A stretch of 64,000 nt of DNA from Mycolicibacterium mageritense. GTDB lineage: Bacteria > Actinomycetota > Actinomycetes > Mycobacteriales > Mycobacteriaceae. The stretch spans positions 6,200,001 to 6,264,000 of the forward strand of contig NZ_AP022567.1 of assembly GCF_010727475.1 (NCBI RefSeq), in the 5' to 3' direction. A program made the translations under genes and the position numbers. Below, piece after piece: positions 52,200 to 61,027 of this stretch (its first letter is position 1; every line of letters starts with the position of its first letter). The notes below the pieces were generated by a model that saw only the letters and a program-made list of their open reading frames with translations, ran no database searches and was not told the origin of the DNA.

Positions 52200-53747
52200 T
52201 CACGGCCGCCTCCATTCCCGGCCTGTGCGGCGCAGCATCTCGAACGCCGAATCAGGGCCCCATGTTCCGGATTCGTACGGGTCGGGCTTGCCGTGGGTGG
52301 CCCAGTACTCCAGCGCGGGATCGAGGATCTTCCACGCCAATTCGACCTCGGCGTTGACGGGGAACAGCGATGGTTCGCCCAGCAGCACGTCGAGGATCAG
52401 CCGCTCGTAAGCCTCCGGCGACTCCTCGGCGAACGCCGAACCGTACGAGAAGTCCATGCTGACGTTCCGGACTTCCATGGCGTTGCCGGGTACCTTCGAG
52501 CCGAAGCGCAGCGTGATGCCCTCGTCCGGCTGTACCCGGATCACCAGCGCATTCTGGCCGAGCTCCTCGGTCATGGTCGCGTCGAACGGCAGGTGCGGTG
52601 CCCGCTTGAACACCAAGGCGATCTCGGTGACCCTGCGGCCCAGGCGTTTTCCGGTGCGCAGGTAGAACGGCACCCCGGCCCAGCGACGGGTGTCGACGTC
52701 GACCGTGATGGCCGCGAAGGTCTCGGTGGTCGACGTCTTCGAGAATCCTTCTTCGTCGAGCAGGCCCACGACCTTCTCGCCGCCCTGCCAGCCCGCGGCG
52801 TACTGACCGCGGGACGTGGTCTCGTCGAGCGGCTCGGCCAGGCGGCTGGCGGAGAGCACCTTGATCTTCTCGGCCTGCAGTTCGGCTGGGGAGAAGCTGA
52901 CGGGCTCTTCCATGGCGGTCAGCGCGAGCAGCTGCAGCAGGTGGTTCTGGATGACGTCACGCGCTGCCCCGACCCCGTCGTAATAGCCTGCGCGGCCGCC
53001 CAATCCGATGTCCTCGGCCATCGTGATCTGCACGCTGTCGACGTAGTGCGAGTTCCACACCGGTTCGAACAGTTCGTTGGCGAACCGCAGCGCCAGGATG
53101 TTCTGGACGGTTTCCTTGCCGAGGTAGTGGTCGATGCGGAACACCGACGATTCCGGGAAAACGCTGTTGACCACGCCGTTGAGTTCCTCGGCGCTGGCGA
53201 GGTCGTGCCCGAACGGCTTCTCGATCACTACGCGGCTCCAGCAGCCCTCGGGCTTGTCGGCCAGGCCGGACTTCGAGAGCTGTTCGCACACCTGTGGGAA
53301 CGCCTTGGGCGGAATCGACAGGTAGAACGCGTGATTGCCGCCCGTGCCGCGTTCCTCGTCGAGCTTGTGCAGGGTTTCCTTGAGCCGCTCGAACGACGCG
53401 TCGTCGTCGAAAGTGCCCTGTACGAACCGGAATCCCTCGGCGAGGCGGTCCCAGACCTCCTGCCGGAACGGCGTGCGCGCGTGTTGCTTGACCGCGTCGT
53501 AGACGATCTTGCCGAAGTCCTCGTCGGCCCAGTCACGCCGCGCGAAGCCGACGAGCGCGAAGCTCGGCGGCAGCAACCCGCGGTTGGCGAGGTCGTAGAT
53601 CGCCGGCATCAGCTTCTTGCGGGCCAGGTCGCCGGTGACGCCGAAGATGACCACGGCACACGGACCCGCGATGCGGGGCATGCGCTTGTCGCGCTTGTCC
53701 CGCAGCGGGTTGACCCAGTCGACCGGCGTGCTGCTGCAGTCGCTCAT
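52200..53747 (-). CDS. zwf: Glucose-6-phosphate 1-dehydrogenase
   Basis: The 515-residue enzyme oxidises glucose-6-phosphate and makes NADPH. The nucleotide motif is GVTGDLA (36-42), and the active-site segment RIDHYLGKE includes the catalytic His-Lys region. EKPFG and FYLRTGKRL are also conserved. The ATG at 53747 overlaps the tal stop (ATGA). It corresponds to zwf2 of M. tuberculosis. OpcA, encoded next, is its likely partner. Confidence 0.96.
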   Translation of the reverse strand: MSDCSSTPVDWVNPLRDKRDKRMPRIAGPCAVVIFGVTGDLARKKLMPAIYDLANRGLLPPSFALVGFARRDWADEDFGKIVYDAVKQHARTPFRQEVWDRLAEGFRFVQGTFDDDASFERLKETLHKLDEERGTGGNHAFYLSIPPKAFPQVCEQLSKSGLADKPEGCWSRVVIEKPFGHDLASAEELNGVVNSVFPESSVFRIDHYLGKETVQNILALRFANELFEPVWNSHYVDSVQITMAEDIGLGGRAGYYDGVGAARDVIQNHLLQLLALTAMEEPVSFSPAELQAEKIKVLSASRLAEPLDETTSRGQYAAGWQGGEKVVGLLDEEGFSKTSTTETFAAITVDVDTRRWAGVPFYLRTGKRLGRRVTEIALVFKRAPHLPFDATMTEELGQNALVIRVQPDEGITLRFGSKVPGNAMEVRNVSMDFSYGSAFAEESPEAYERLILDVLLGEPSLFPVNAEVELAWKILDPALEYWATHGKPDPYESGTWGPDSAFEMLRRTGREWRRP

Positions 53748-54859
53748 TTCTTCGCGGCGTCGAGCTGGCCCTGTGTCGCGTCGAGCAGCTCCTGCCAGGA
53801 CTTCTCGAACTTTTCCACGCCCTCGTCTTCGAGCACCTTGAACACGTCGGTCAGGTCGACGCCGATGGCCGCCAGCTTGTCGAACGTGTCCTGCGAGGCT
53901 GCGGCGGTGCCGCTGATGGTGTCACCGGTGATCACGCCATGGTCGGCCACCGCGTCGAGCGTCTTCTCCGGCATGGTGTTGACCGTGTTCGGCGCCACCA
54001 GCTCGGTGACGTACAGGGTGTCGGAGTACTCGGGGTTTTTGACGCCCGTCGAGGCCCACAGCGGCCGCTGCACGCGGGCGCCGTCGGCCTTGAGTGCGGC
54101 GTAGCGCTCGCCGCCGAACACCTCCTCGTAGGCGGCATAGGCCAGCCGCGCGTTGGCGACGCCGGCCTGGCCGCGCAGCGCGAGCGCGTCGGCCGAGCCG
54201 ATCTTCTCCAGCCGCGCGTCGATCTCGGTGTCCACGCGGGACACGAAGAACGAAGCCACCGAATGGATCTTGGACAGGTCGTGGCCTGCCTCCTTGGCCT
54301 TCTCCAGACCGGCCAGGTAGGCGTCCATGACCGCGCGATGCCGCTCGACCGAGAAGATCAGGGTGACGTTGACCGAGATGCCCTCGGCGATCACCGCGGT
54401 GATCGCCGGCAGGCCCGCCAGCGTCGCCGGAATCTTGATCAGCAGGTTGGGCCGGTCGACGATCTTCCACAGCTCGATGGCCTGCAGGATCGTCTTGTCG
54501 GTGTCGTGGGCGAGCCGTGGGTCGACCTCGATGGACACGCGGCCGTCCACGCCGTCGGAGGCCTCGTACTGCTTGGCCAGTACGTCGCACGCGTTGCGGA
54601 CGTCGTCGGTGGTGACGGTGCGGATCGTGGCATCCACGTCGGCGCCGCGTTCGGCGAGCTCTTTGACCTGAGCGTCGTAGGCCGTGCCCTTCGACAGCGC
54701 GGCCTGGAAGATCGACGGGTTGGTGGTGACACCGACCACGCTCTTGGTGGCGATCAGATCGGCCAGGTTCCCGGTCTGCAGCCGGTCACGAGACAGGTCG
54801 TCGAGCCATACGGATACACCAGCGGCACTCAGCGCCGCGAGGTTCGGGTTCTGAGTCAT
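53744..54859 (-). CDS. tal: Transaldolase
   Basis: The 371-residue enzyme moves a dihydroxyacetone unit between sugar phosphates. The Schiff-base Lys142 lies in LLIKIPATLAG. GVTTNPSIFQAAL and VNVTLIFSVERHRAV are further signatures of the bacterial-plant subfamily. The ATG at 54859 is chosen; the open frame beyond it lies in the tkt end and has no homology. Stop overlaps zwf. Confidence 0.95.
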   Translation of the reverse strand: MTQNPNLAALSAAGVSVWLDDLSRDRLQTGNLADLIATKSVVGVTTNPSIFQAALSKGTAYDAQVKELAERGADVDATIRTVTTDDVRNACDVLAKQYEASDGVDGRVSIEVDPRLAHDTDKTILQAIELWKIVDRPNLLIKIPATLAGLPAITAVIAEGISVNVTLIFSVERHRAVMDAYLAGLEKAKEAGHDLSKIHSVASFFVSRVDTEIDARLEKIGSADALALRGQAGVANARLAYAAYEEVFGGERYAALKADGARVQRPLWASTGVKNPEYSDTLYVTELVAPNTVNTMPEKTLDAVADHGVITGDTISGTAAASQDTFDKLAAIGVDLTDVFKVLEDEGVEKFEKSWQELLDATQGQLDAAKK

Positions 54860-54879
54860 GAGGAAATCGCCTCTCCTGA

Positions 54880-56970
54880 TTAGTTCTCTAGTGATCGTTG
54901 CGCGGCGGCGACGACGGCCTCCGCCGTGAAGCCGAACTCCCGGAACAGGGTCTTGTCGTCGGCCGAGGCCCCGTAGTGCTCGATCGACACGATCTCGCCG
55001 GTGTCGCCGACCAGCTTGTACCAACTCTGCGCCACGGCGGCCTCGACGGCCACGCGGGCCGACACCGACGGTGGCAACACCGAGTCGCGGTAGGACTGTG
55101 GCTGCGATTCGAACCATTCCACACAGGGCATGGAGACCACGCTCGCCTTAACGCCCTTGTCCGCCAGGATCTTCCGGGCTTCGACGGCCAACTGCAGTTC
55201 CGAGCCGGTGCCGATGATCACCACGTCGGGCGTCTCGTCCGGAGTACCGCCGAGCACGTAACCGCCACGGGCCACACCTTCTGCGCTGGTGCCTTCCAGT
55301 ACCGGAATACCCTGCCGGGTCAGGATCAACCCCACCGGGCCGCTGGTCGCGCCGCGCTCCAGCACGGTCTTCCAGGCGTAGGTGGTCTCGTTGGGATCGC
55401 CCGGGCGCACCACCGCGAGGTTCGGGATGGCCCGCAGCGCCGCGAGGTGCTCGATCGGCTGGTGCGTCGGCCCGTCCTCACCCAGCCCGATCGAGTCGTG
55501 CGTCCACACGTAGATCGGGTCGATGTCCATGAGGGCCGCCAACCGCACCGCTGGCCGCATGTAGTCCGAGAACTGCAGGAACGTGCCGCCGTAGGCGCGC
55601 GTCGGACCGTGCAGCACGATGCCGGACAGGATCGAACCCATCGCGTGCTCGCGGATGCCGAAGTGCAGGGTGCGGCCGTACCAGCTCATGGTCCAGTCGT
55701 GCGTGGACTGCGACGGCGGCCCGAACGACAGCGCGCCCTTGATGGTCGTGTTGTTGCTGCCGGCAAGATCGGCCGAGCCACCCCACAATTCGGGCAGCTT
55801 CGGGCCGACGGCGGCCAGCACGGCACCCGACGCCGCGCGGGTGGCGACCGGCTTGGAATCCAGATCCCAGTGCGGCAGGTCGGCGTCCCAGCCCTCGGGC
55901 AGCTCGTGGGCCAACAGCCGGTCGAGCAGCTTCTTGCGCTCCGGTTCGCGCTCGGCCCAGGCATCGAACGAAACCTGCCACTCCTCGTGGGCCTTCTTGC
56001 CGCGGTCCACCAGTTGGCGGGTGTGTGCGATGACCTCGTCACGGACCTCGAAGCTCTTGTCCGGGTCGAAACCCAGCACCTTCTTGGTGGCGGCGACCTC
56101 GTCGGCGCCCAGCGCCGAGCCGTGCACCCCGCCGGTGTTCATCTTGGTGGGGGCGGGATAGCCGATGATCGTGCGCAACGCGATGAACGACGGCTTGTCG
56201 GTGACGGCCTTGGCGTTCGCGATGGCCTCCTCGATGCCGACCACGTTCTCGCCGCCCTCGACCTCCTGGACATGCCAGCCGTATGCGCGGTAGCGGGCCG
56301 GGGTGTCCTCGGTCAGGGCGATCTGGGTGTCGTGCTCGATCGAGATCTTGTTGTCGTCCCAGAACACGATCAGGTTGCCCAGCTCCTGCGTGCCCGCCAG
56401 CGACGACGCCTCGCTCGTGACGCCTTCCTCGATGTCACCGTCGGACGCGATCACGTAGATGTAGTGGTCGAAGGGGCTCTCCCCGGGCGCGGCGTCCGGA
56501 TCGAACAGGCCCCGCTCGTAGCGGGCCGCCATGGCCATCCCGACCGCTGAGGCCAGGCCCTGTCCGAGCGGCCCGGTGGTGATCTCGACGCCCTTGGTGT
56601 GATGGAACTCCGGGTGGCCGGGGGTCTTGGAACCCCACGTGCGCAACGCCTCGATGTCGGCCAACTCCAGCCCGAACCCGCCCAGGTACAGCTGGAGGTA
56701 CAGCGTCAGACTCGAATGGCCGCAGGACAGCACGAACCGGTCCCGACCGAGCCAGTGGGTGTCGCTCGGGTCGTGGCGCAGCACGCGCTGAAACAGCGTG
56801 TACGCCAGGGGAGCCAGGCTCATCGCGGTTCCCGGATGGCCGTTGCCGACCTTCTGCACGGCATCGGCAGCGAGCACCCGCACCGTGTCGACGGCCAGGC
56901 TGTCGACGTCGGTCCAGTCCGCCGGGTGATTCGGCCGCGTGAGAGCAGAAATGTCTTCGACGGTGGTCAC
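54880..56970 (-). CDS. tkt: Transketolase
   Basis: The 696-residue thiamine-diphosphate enzyme transfers two-carbon units and links glycolysis with the pentose phosphate pathway. The ThDP motif runs from GDGDIEEGV to DDNKISI. Other marks are GNGHPGTAMSLAPLAY, ITTGPLGQGLASAVGMA, THDSIGLGEDGPTHQP and the C-terminal IGTGSELQLAVEA. The GTG at 56970 gives the usual N-terminus and follows an AGGAG-like site; an open frame to 57039 is not needed. It is the first gene of the minus-strand operon. Confidence 0.95.
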   Translation of the reverse strand: MTTVEDISALTRPNHPADWTDVDSLAVDTVRVLAADAVQKVGNGHPGTAMSLAPLAYTLFQRVLRHDPSDTHWLGRDRFVLSCGHSSLTLYLQLYLGGFGLELADIEALRTWGSKTPGHPEFHHTKGVEITTGPLGQGLASAVGMAMAARYERGLFDPDAAPGESPFDHYIYVIASDGDIEEGVTSEASSLAGTQELGNLIVFWDDNKISIEHDTQIALTEDTPARYRAYGWHVQEVEGGENVVGIEEAIANAKAVTDKPSFIALRTIIGYPAPTKMNTGGVHGSALGADEVAATKKVLGFDPDKSFEVRDEVIAHTRQLVDRGKKAHEEWQVSFDAWAEREPERKKLLDRLLAHELPEGWDADLPHWDLDSKPVATRAASGAVLAAVGPKLPELWGGSADLAGSNNTTIKGALSFGPPSQSTHDWTMSWYGRTLHFGIREHAMGSILSGIVLHGPTRAYGGTFLQFSDYMRPAVRLAALMDIDPIYVWTHDSIGLGEDGPTHQPIEHLAALRAIPNLAVVRPGDPNETTYAWKTVLERGATSGPVGLILTRQGIPVLEGTSAEGVARGGYVLGGTPDETPDVVIIGTGSELQLAVEARKILADKGVKASVVSMPCVEWFESQPQSYRDSVLPPSVSARVAVEAAVAQSWYKLVGDTGEIVSIEHYGASADDKTLFREFGFTAEAVVAAAQRSLEN

Positions 56971-57037
56971 TACCTCACTCCTAGGTTCTGCGATTGGATC
57001 GGGCGGCAGGCCGGGTTGGCGGGCTGCTCCTTCAAAC

Positions 57038-57043
57038 ACCCTA
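57038..57043 (-). promoter_or_regulatory. -10 element of the tkt-tal-zwf-opcA-pgl operon
   Basis: TAGGGT on the minus strand lies 67 nt upstream of the tkt GTG, giving a leader of about 60 nt. The divergent ctaB promoter is about 112 bp away. Confidence 0.4.
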
Positions 57044-57154
57044 GTGCCGGGGAGTCATCCGGTGCAGGCTGGTCGCGCACGATTGGCGCACCGTTCACGC
57101 AGCGTCATTCACCCGATTCGACCCTGCGGTGCAGCGCCGGTTCGGCTGCGGTCT

Positions 57155-57160
57155 ACCATC
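57155..57160 (+). promoter_or_regulatory. -10 element of ctaB
   Basis: TACCAT lies 47 nt before the ctaB GTG. The leader would contain the ribosome site GAGGAG at 57193-57198. Confidence 0.45.
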
Positions 57161-57207
57161 GTGTGTAGTAGAAGCCGCGTTGACGCCATCCCCGAGGAGT
57201 TATTTGC

Positions 57208-58131
57208 GTGAGCATTCGCGAGCGCCGTCTCAGCGGGGCGCCAAGCCGAATCCGCTCCACTCTTTTGGCGTATCTGGCGCTGACCAAGCCGCGTGTGATC
57301 GAGCTGTTGCTGGTCACAGCGATTCCGGCCATGCTGTTGGCCGATCGCGGCACCGTTGATCCACTGCTGATCCTCAACACGCTCATCGGCGGCATGATGG
57401 CCGCGGCCGGCGCCAACACGCTCAACTGCGTGGCCGACGCCGACATCGACAAGGTGATGAAGCGGACCGCGCGGCGACCGCTCGCCAAGGCCTCGGTGCC
57501 CACCCGGCACGCGCTGATCTTCGGCCTGGTGCTCACGGTCGCCTCGTTCGCGTGGTTGTGGTGGACGACGAATCTGCTGTCGGGCCTGCTGGGCCTGGCC
57601 ACCATCGCGTTCTACGTGTTCGTCTACACCCTGTTGCTCAAACGCCGCACGTCGCAGAACGTCGTGTGGGGCGGCGCAGCCGGCTGCATGCCGGTGATGA
57701 TCGGCTGGTCGGCCGTCACCGGCACCATCCAGTGGCCCGCGCTGGTGATGTTCCTGGTGATCTTCTTCTGGACACCGCCGCACACCTGGGCGCTCGCGAT
57801 GCGCTACAAGGACGACTACAAGGCCGCCGGCGTGCCCATGCTGCCCGCGGTGGCGACCGAGCGGCAGGTCACCCGCCAGATCCTCATCTACACCTGGCTC
57901 ACGGTCATCACCACTTTGGTGCTGGCGCTGGCCACGGGTTGGCTGTACGCGTCGGTGGCGCTGCTGGCCGGCGCCTGGTTCCTGGTGATGGCCCACCAGT
58001 TGTACTCCGGCGTCAAGCGCGGTGAGCCCGTCAAGCCGCTGCGGCTGTTCCTCCAGTCCAACAACTATCTGGCCGTGGTGTTCTGCGCGCTCGCCATCGA
58101 TTCGGCATTGGCGCTTCCGACCCTGTTCTGA
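57208..58131 (+). CDS. ctaB: Protohaem IX farnesyltransferase
   Basis: The 307-residue UbiA-family membrane enzyme adds a farnesyl chain to haem b to make haem O for cytochrome c oxidase. It has nine helices. The first prenyl-diphosphate site is NCVADADIDKVMKRTARRPL and the second, YKDDYKAAGVPMLP, lies between later helices. The GTG at 57208 follows GAGGAG by 9 nt. It is divergent from tkt, as in M. tuberculosis. Confidence 0.95.
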   Translation: MSIRERRLSGAPSRIRSTLLAYLALTKPRVIELLLVTAIPAMLLADRGTVDPLLILNTLIGGMMAAAGANTLNCVADADIDKVMKRTARRPLAKASVPTRHALIFGLVLTVASFAWLWWTTNLLSGLLGLATIAFYVFVYTLLLKRRTSQNVVWGGAAGCMPVMIGWSAVTGTIQWPALVMFLVIFFWTPPHTWALAMRYKDDYKAAGVPMLPAVATERQVTRQILIYTWLTVITTLVLALATGWLYASVALLAGAWFLVMAHQLYSGVKRGEPVKPLRLFLQSNNYLAVVFCALAIDSALALPTLF

Positions 58132-58142
58132 ACCGGGCGCGT

Positions 58143-58148
58143 TAATTT
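58143..58148 (+). promoter_or_regulatory. -10 element, predicted leaderless promoter of the DUF1254 gene
   Basis: TAATTT is followed by ATGGGC and then ATG at 58155. The 6-nt rule therefore points at the second ATG and not the one at 58149, which would lie upstream of the transcript start. Confidence 0.5.
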
Positions 58149-58154
58149 ATGGGC

Positions 58155-59096
58155 ATGCCCCAATTGGTGAGCCCCGACAACTTCGCGCGCGCCGAATCCG
58201 ACCTGTACTTCGCCAACCTCGTGCAGGACGGAGGGTTCGGGCAGTTCCTCCACATCCGGGAACTCACCCCGATCGATCACCAGGTGGTGATCCGGCAGAA
58301 CCGCGACACCCTGTATTCGGCGGCGGTGTTCGACCTCGACGCCGGCCCGGTGACCGTAACCCTGCCCGACAGCGCGGGCCGCTTCATGGCGATCCAGGTC
58401 ATCAGCGAGGACCACTACACGACGCAGGTCGCGTATGCGCCTGCCGAACTCACCCTGACCCGCGACGGCGTCGGCACCCGCTACGTGGTGGCGGCGGTCC
58501 GGACGCTCGTCGATCCCCGCGACGCCGCCGACCTGGCGGCCGTACACGGCCTGCAGGACGTCATTTCCGTCACGCAACGCCAGCAGGGCAGCTTCTCGGT
58601 GCCGGACTGGGATCCGGTCAGTCAGAAGACCGTGCGGGACGCGCTGGTCACCCTGGCCGGCACGCTGCCGGACACCAAGCGGATGTTCGGCACCCCCGCC
58701 GATACCGAGCCGGTGCGCCACCTGATCGGGTCCGCGAACGCCTGGGGCGGCAATCCTGAACACGACGCGCTGTATCTGACGGTGACGCCACCGGCGAACG
58801 ACGGCTCGACCGTGCATCGGCTGACCGTGAAAGACGTTCCGGTGGACGGGTTCTGGTCGGTGACCGGGTACAACTCGGACGGCTACTTCACCCCGAACCC
58901 GCAGAACGCGTATTCGGTGAACAACATCACGGCGACCGCCGAACCGGACGGCACCGTGGTCATCCAGTTCGGCGGCGCCGACGCGGCCAACCTGCTGCCG
59001 ATCACCGACGGCTGGAACTACGTCGTGCGGCTGTACCGTCCGCGGCCGGAGATCCTGGACGGTTCCTGGACGTTCCCGGCCGCGGAACCGGTCTAG
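58155..59096 (+). CDS. DUF1254/DUF1214 domain protein
   Basis: The 313-residue protein has an N-terminal DUF1254 domain (about 15-130; QVVIRQNRDTLYSAAVFDL, MAIQVISEDHYT) and a C-terminal DUF1214 domain (about 195-312; DGFWSVTGYNSDGYF, WNYVVRLYRPRPEIL). Members are usually exported, but this one has no signal peptide, so it is probably cytosolic. Function is unknown. ATG 58155 is chosen over ATG 58149 because of the -10 spacing. The stop overlaps that of qor (CTAG). Confidence 0.85.
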   Translation: MPQLVSPDNFARAESDLYFANLVQDGGFGQFLHIRELTPIDHQVVIRQNRDTLYSAAVFDLDAGPVTVTLPDSAGRFMAIQVISEDHYTTQVAYAPAELTLTRDGVGTRYVVAAVRTLVDPRDAADLAAVHGLQDVISVTQRQQGSFSVPDWDPVSQKTVRDALVTLAGTLPDTKRMFGTPADTEPVRHLIGSANAWGGNPEHDALYLTVTPPANDGSTVHRLTVKDVPVDGFWSVTGYNSDGYFTPNPQNAYSVNNITATAEPDGTVVIQFGGADAANLLPITDGWNYVVRLYRPRPEILDGSWTFPAAEPV

Positions 59097-60067
59097 GGCA
59101 CCAACACGATCGACCCGACGGTCTTGCGGCCCTGCAGGTCGGTGTGCGCCTGTGCGGCTTCTGCCAGCGGGTAGCGGCCGCCCACGGTGATGGTGATCGT
59201 GCCGTCGGCGATCGCGTTGATCAGTTCACCTGCACGCCACGAGAATTCGTCGGGAGTGCGGGTGTAGTGGGCCAGTGTCGGGCGGGTCAGGAACACCGAG
59301 CCCGACGTGTTGAGCCGTTGCGGGTCGACCGGCGGCACCGGACCGCTGGCCGCACCGAACAGCGCCAGCGTGCCCCGCACCGCCAGGCTGGCCAGGCTCG
59401 CGTCGAACGTGGACTTGCCGACGCCGTCGTACACCGCGGCGACACCGACACCACCGGTCAGTTCACGGATCTTGTCGGCGAACTCGGCGGGGTCGTCCGG
59501 GTACTCGAGCACCTCGACCGCGCCGGCCTGCCGGGACAGTTCGGCTTTCTCGGGAGTGGACGCGGTGGTGATCACCCGGGTGCCGATACTGGTCGCCCAT
59601 TGCGTGAGGATCAGTCCCACGCCGCCGGCGCCTGCGTGCAGCAACACCGTGTCCGACGGCTGCACCGGGTACGTGGACTTGATCAGGTACTGCGCCGTCA
59701 TCCCCTTGAGCAGGGCAGAGGCGACCGCGTCGGCGGCCACGCCGTCGGGCACATAGGCCACGAAATCCGCTGGGGCGATGCAGTATTCGGCGTAGGCGCC
59801 GGTGGCGTTGGCGGTCACGACGCGGTCGCCGACGGCCAGGGCGGCCACGTCCTCACCGATGGCGGTGACGGTGCCGCAGACTTCGGTGCCGACAACGAAG
59901 GGTGTTTCTCTCGGATAGAGGCCCGACCGGAAATAGGTGTCGATGAAGTTGACGCCGATGGCTTCGGCCTTGATCAGTACTTCGCCGGGCCCAGGTGTGG
60001 GCTCCGGCCGTTCGACGTAGTTGAGAACTTCGGGTCCGCCGGTCTCGGCAACTTCGATGGCATGCAC
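59093..60067 (-). CDS. qor: Quinone oxidoreductase (zeta-crystallin type MDR)
   Basis: The 324-residue protein is a zinc-free medium-chain reductase. It begins HAIEVAETGGPEVLNY, has GVNFIDTYFRSGLYP, the nucleotide loop HAGAGGVGLILTQ, and the ending GKTVGSIVLVP-like (GRKTVGSIVLVP). It should reduce quinones with NADPH. The GTG at 60067 gives the family N-terminus; an ATG at 60079 would add four residues. Only 18 bp separate it from the divergent ATP-grasp start. It is Rv1454c-like. Confidence 0.92.
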   Translation of the reverse strand: MHAIEVAETGGPEVLNYVERPEPTPGPGEVLIKAEAIGVNFIDTYFRSGLYPRETPFVVGTEVCGTVTAIGEDVAALAVGDRVVTANATGAYAEYCIAPADFVAYVPDGVAADAVASALLKGMTAQYLIKSTYPVQPSDTVLLHAGAGGVGLILTQWATSIGTRVITTASTPEKAELSRQAGAVEVLEYPDDPAEFADKIRELTGGVGVAAVYDGVGKSTFDASLASLAVRGTLALFGAASGPVPPVDPQRLNTSGSVFLTRPTLAHYTRTPDEFSWRAGELINAIADGTITITVGGRYPLAEAAQAHTDLQGRKTVGSIVLVP

Positions 60068-60073
60068 GCCACC

Positions 60074-60079
60074 TATCAT
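60074..60079 (+). promoter_or_regulatory. -10 element, predicted leaderless promoter of the ATP-grasp gene; overlaps the qor promoter
   Basis: TATCAT is followed by CCACAC (6 nt) and the GTG at 60086. On the other strand GATGAT (60080-60075) is 7 nt before the qor GTG, so the two promoters share the same bases. Confidence 0.5.
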
Positions 60080-60085
60080 CCACAC

Positions 60086-61024
60086 GTGAAGCTCGCTCGT
60101 CCGGATGTATTCCATCCCCGCATCGTGTTCGCCGGTTGCTCGTCGATGCCGGAGGGCGACGGTGACGACGACGGGCTGGTGGCGGCACTGCGCACGCGCG
60201 GCCTCCATGTCCGGTGGTTGTCCTGGGACGATCCGGCCACCCGCGATGCCGATGTGGTGATTCTGCGGGCCACGTGGGACTACGCCGACCGCCTCGACGA
60301 GTTCCTGTCGTGGGTGCGCTCCATCCGTCACCTGATCAACTCGCCGGAACTGGTCGGTTGGAACACCGACAAGCGGTACCTCCACGACCTGCACCGCGCC
60401 GGGGTGCCGGTGGTGCCCACGCAGTACTTCGAGATCGGCCAGGCCGTCACCGTGCCGGACGGTGAAGTGGTGGTGAAGCCCGCCGTCGGGGCGGGCTCGG
60501 CCGGTGCACAACGATTCGTCGACCCCGCGGCGGCAGCCGCCCACGCCGCCACGCTGCAGGCACAGGGCCGGGCCGTGCTGGTGCAGCCCTACGACCCCAG
60601 GATCGCCGACGGCGAGACCGCGCTGGTGTTCCTGGGCGGCGAGGAATCCCATGCCTTCACCAAGGGCCCGATTCTGCCGCCCGCCGGACGGGCGCCTGAA
60701 TTCGAGGCGACGGGAACCTATGCGACGGAGACGCTGTCGGAGGCCGATCCCGACGACGAGGTGTGGCAGGTCGGCCGCCAGGCGGTCGCCGCGGTGACCC
60801 GGATGTTCGGCATCGAACCCGAAGACCTGCTGTATGCGCGGGTGGACGTGATCGGGGGCGCCGAGGATCCGCGGCTGCTCGAACTCGAGCTGATCGAACC
60901 TTCGCTCGGGTTTCGGCAATTGTCCGCTGCGGACCGGGATGCTGCCGAGCGCCGGTTCGCCCTCGGCGTCGAATCAGCGCTTGAGCGGTTCGGCCTCGGC
61001 CCGTTCTCGCATCGACGCCCGTAG
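60086..61024 (+). CDS. ATP-grasp domain protein
   Basis: The 312-residue protein has an N-terminal Rossmann-like part (ARPDVFHPRIVFAGCSSMPEG; VVILRATWDYADR) and a C-terminal ATP-grasp (RimK-like) fold. ATP-binding residues appear in VVVKPAVGAGSAGAQRFVD, and metal ligands in ARVDVIGG and LLELELIEPSLGF. ATP-grasp enzymes ligate carboxylates to amines or thiols; relatives are found beside peptide or glutathione metabolism genes, but the substrate here is unknown. GTG 60086 is preferred over upstream frame because it follows the -10 by 6 nt. Confidence 0.83.
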   Translation: MKLARPDVFHPRIVFAGCSSMPEGDGDDDGLVAALRTRGLHVRWLSWDDPATRDADVVILRATWDYADRLDEFLSWVRSIRHLINSPELVGWNTDKRYLHDLHRAGVPVVPTQYFEIGQAVTVPDGEVVVKPAVGAGSAGAQRFVDPAAAAAHAATLQAQGRAVLVQPYDPRIADGETALVFLGGEESHAFTKGPILPPAGRAPEFEATGTYATETLSEADPDDEVWQVGRQAVAAVTRMFGIEPEDLLYARVDVIGGAEDPRLLELELIEPSLGFRQLSAADRDAAERRFALGVESALERFGLGPFSHRRP

Positions 61025-61027
61025 CGT

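Noticed and set aside
57991..58148. ATG 58149 as the start of the DUF1254 gene
   Set aside because: It immediately follows the TAATTT -10 and would not be in the transcript if initiation follows the usual 6-7 nt spacing; ATG 58155 fits.
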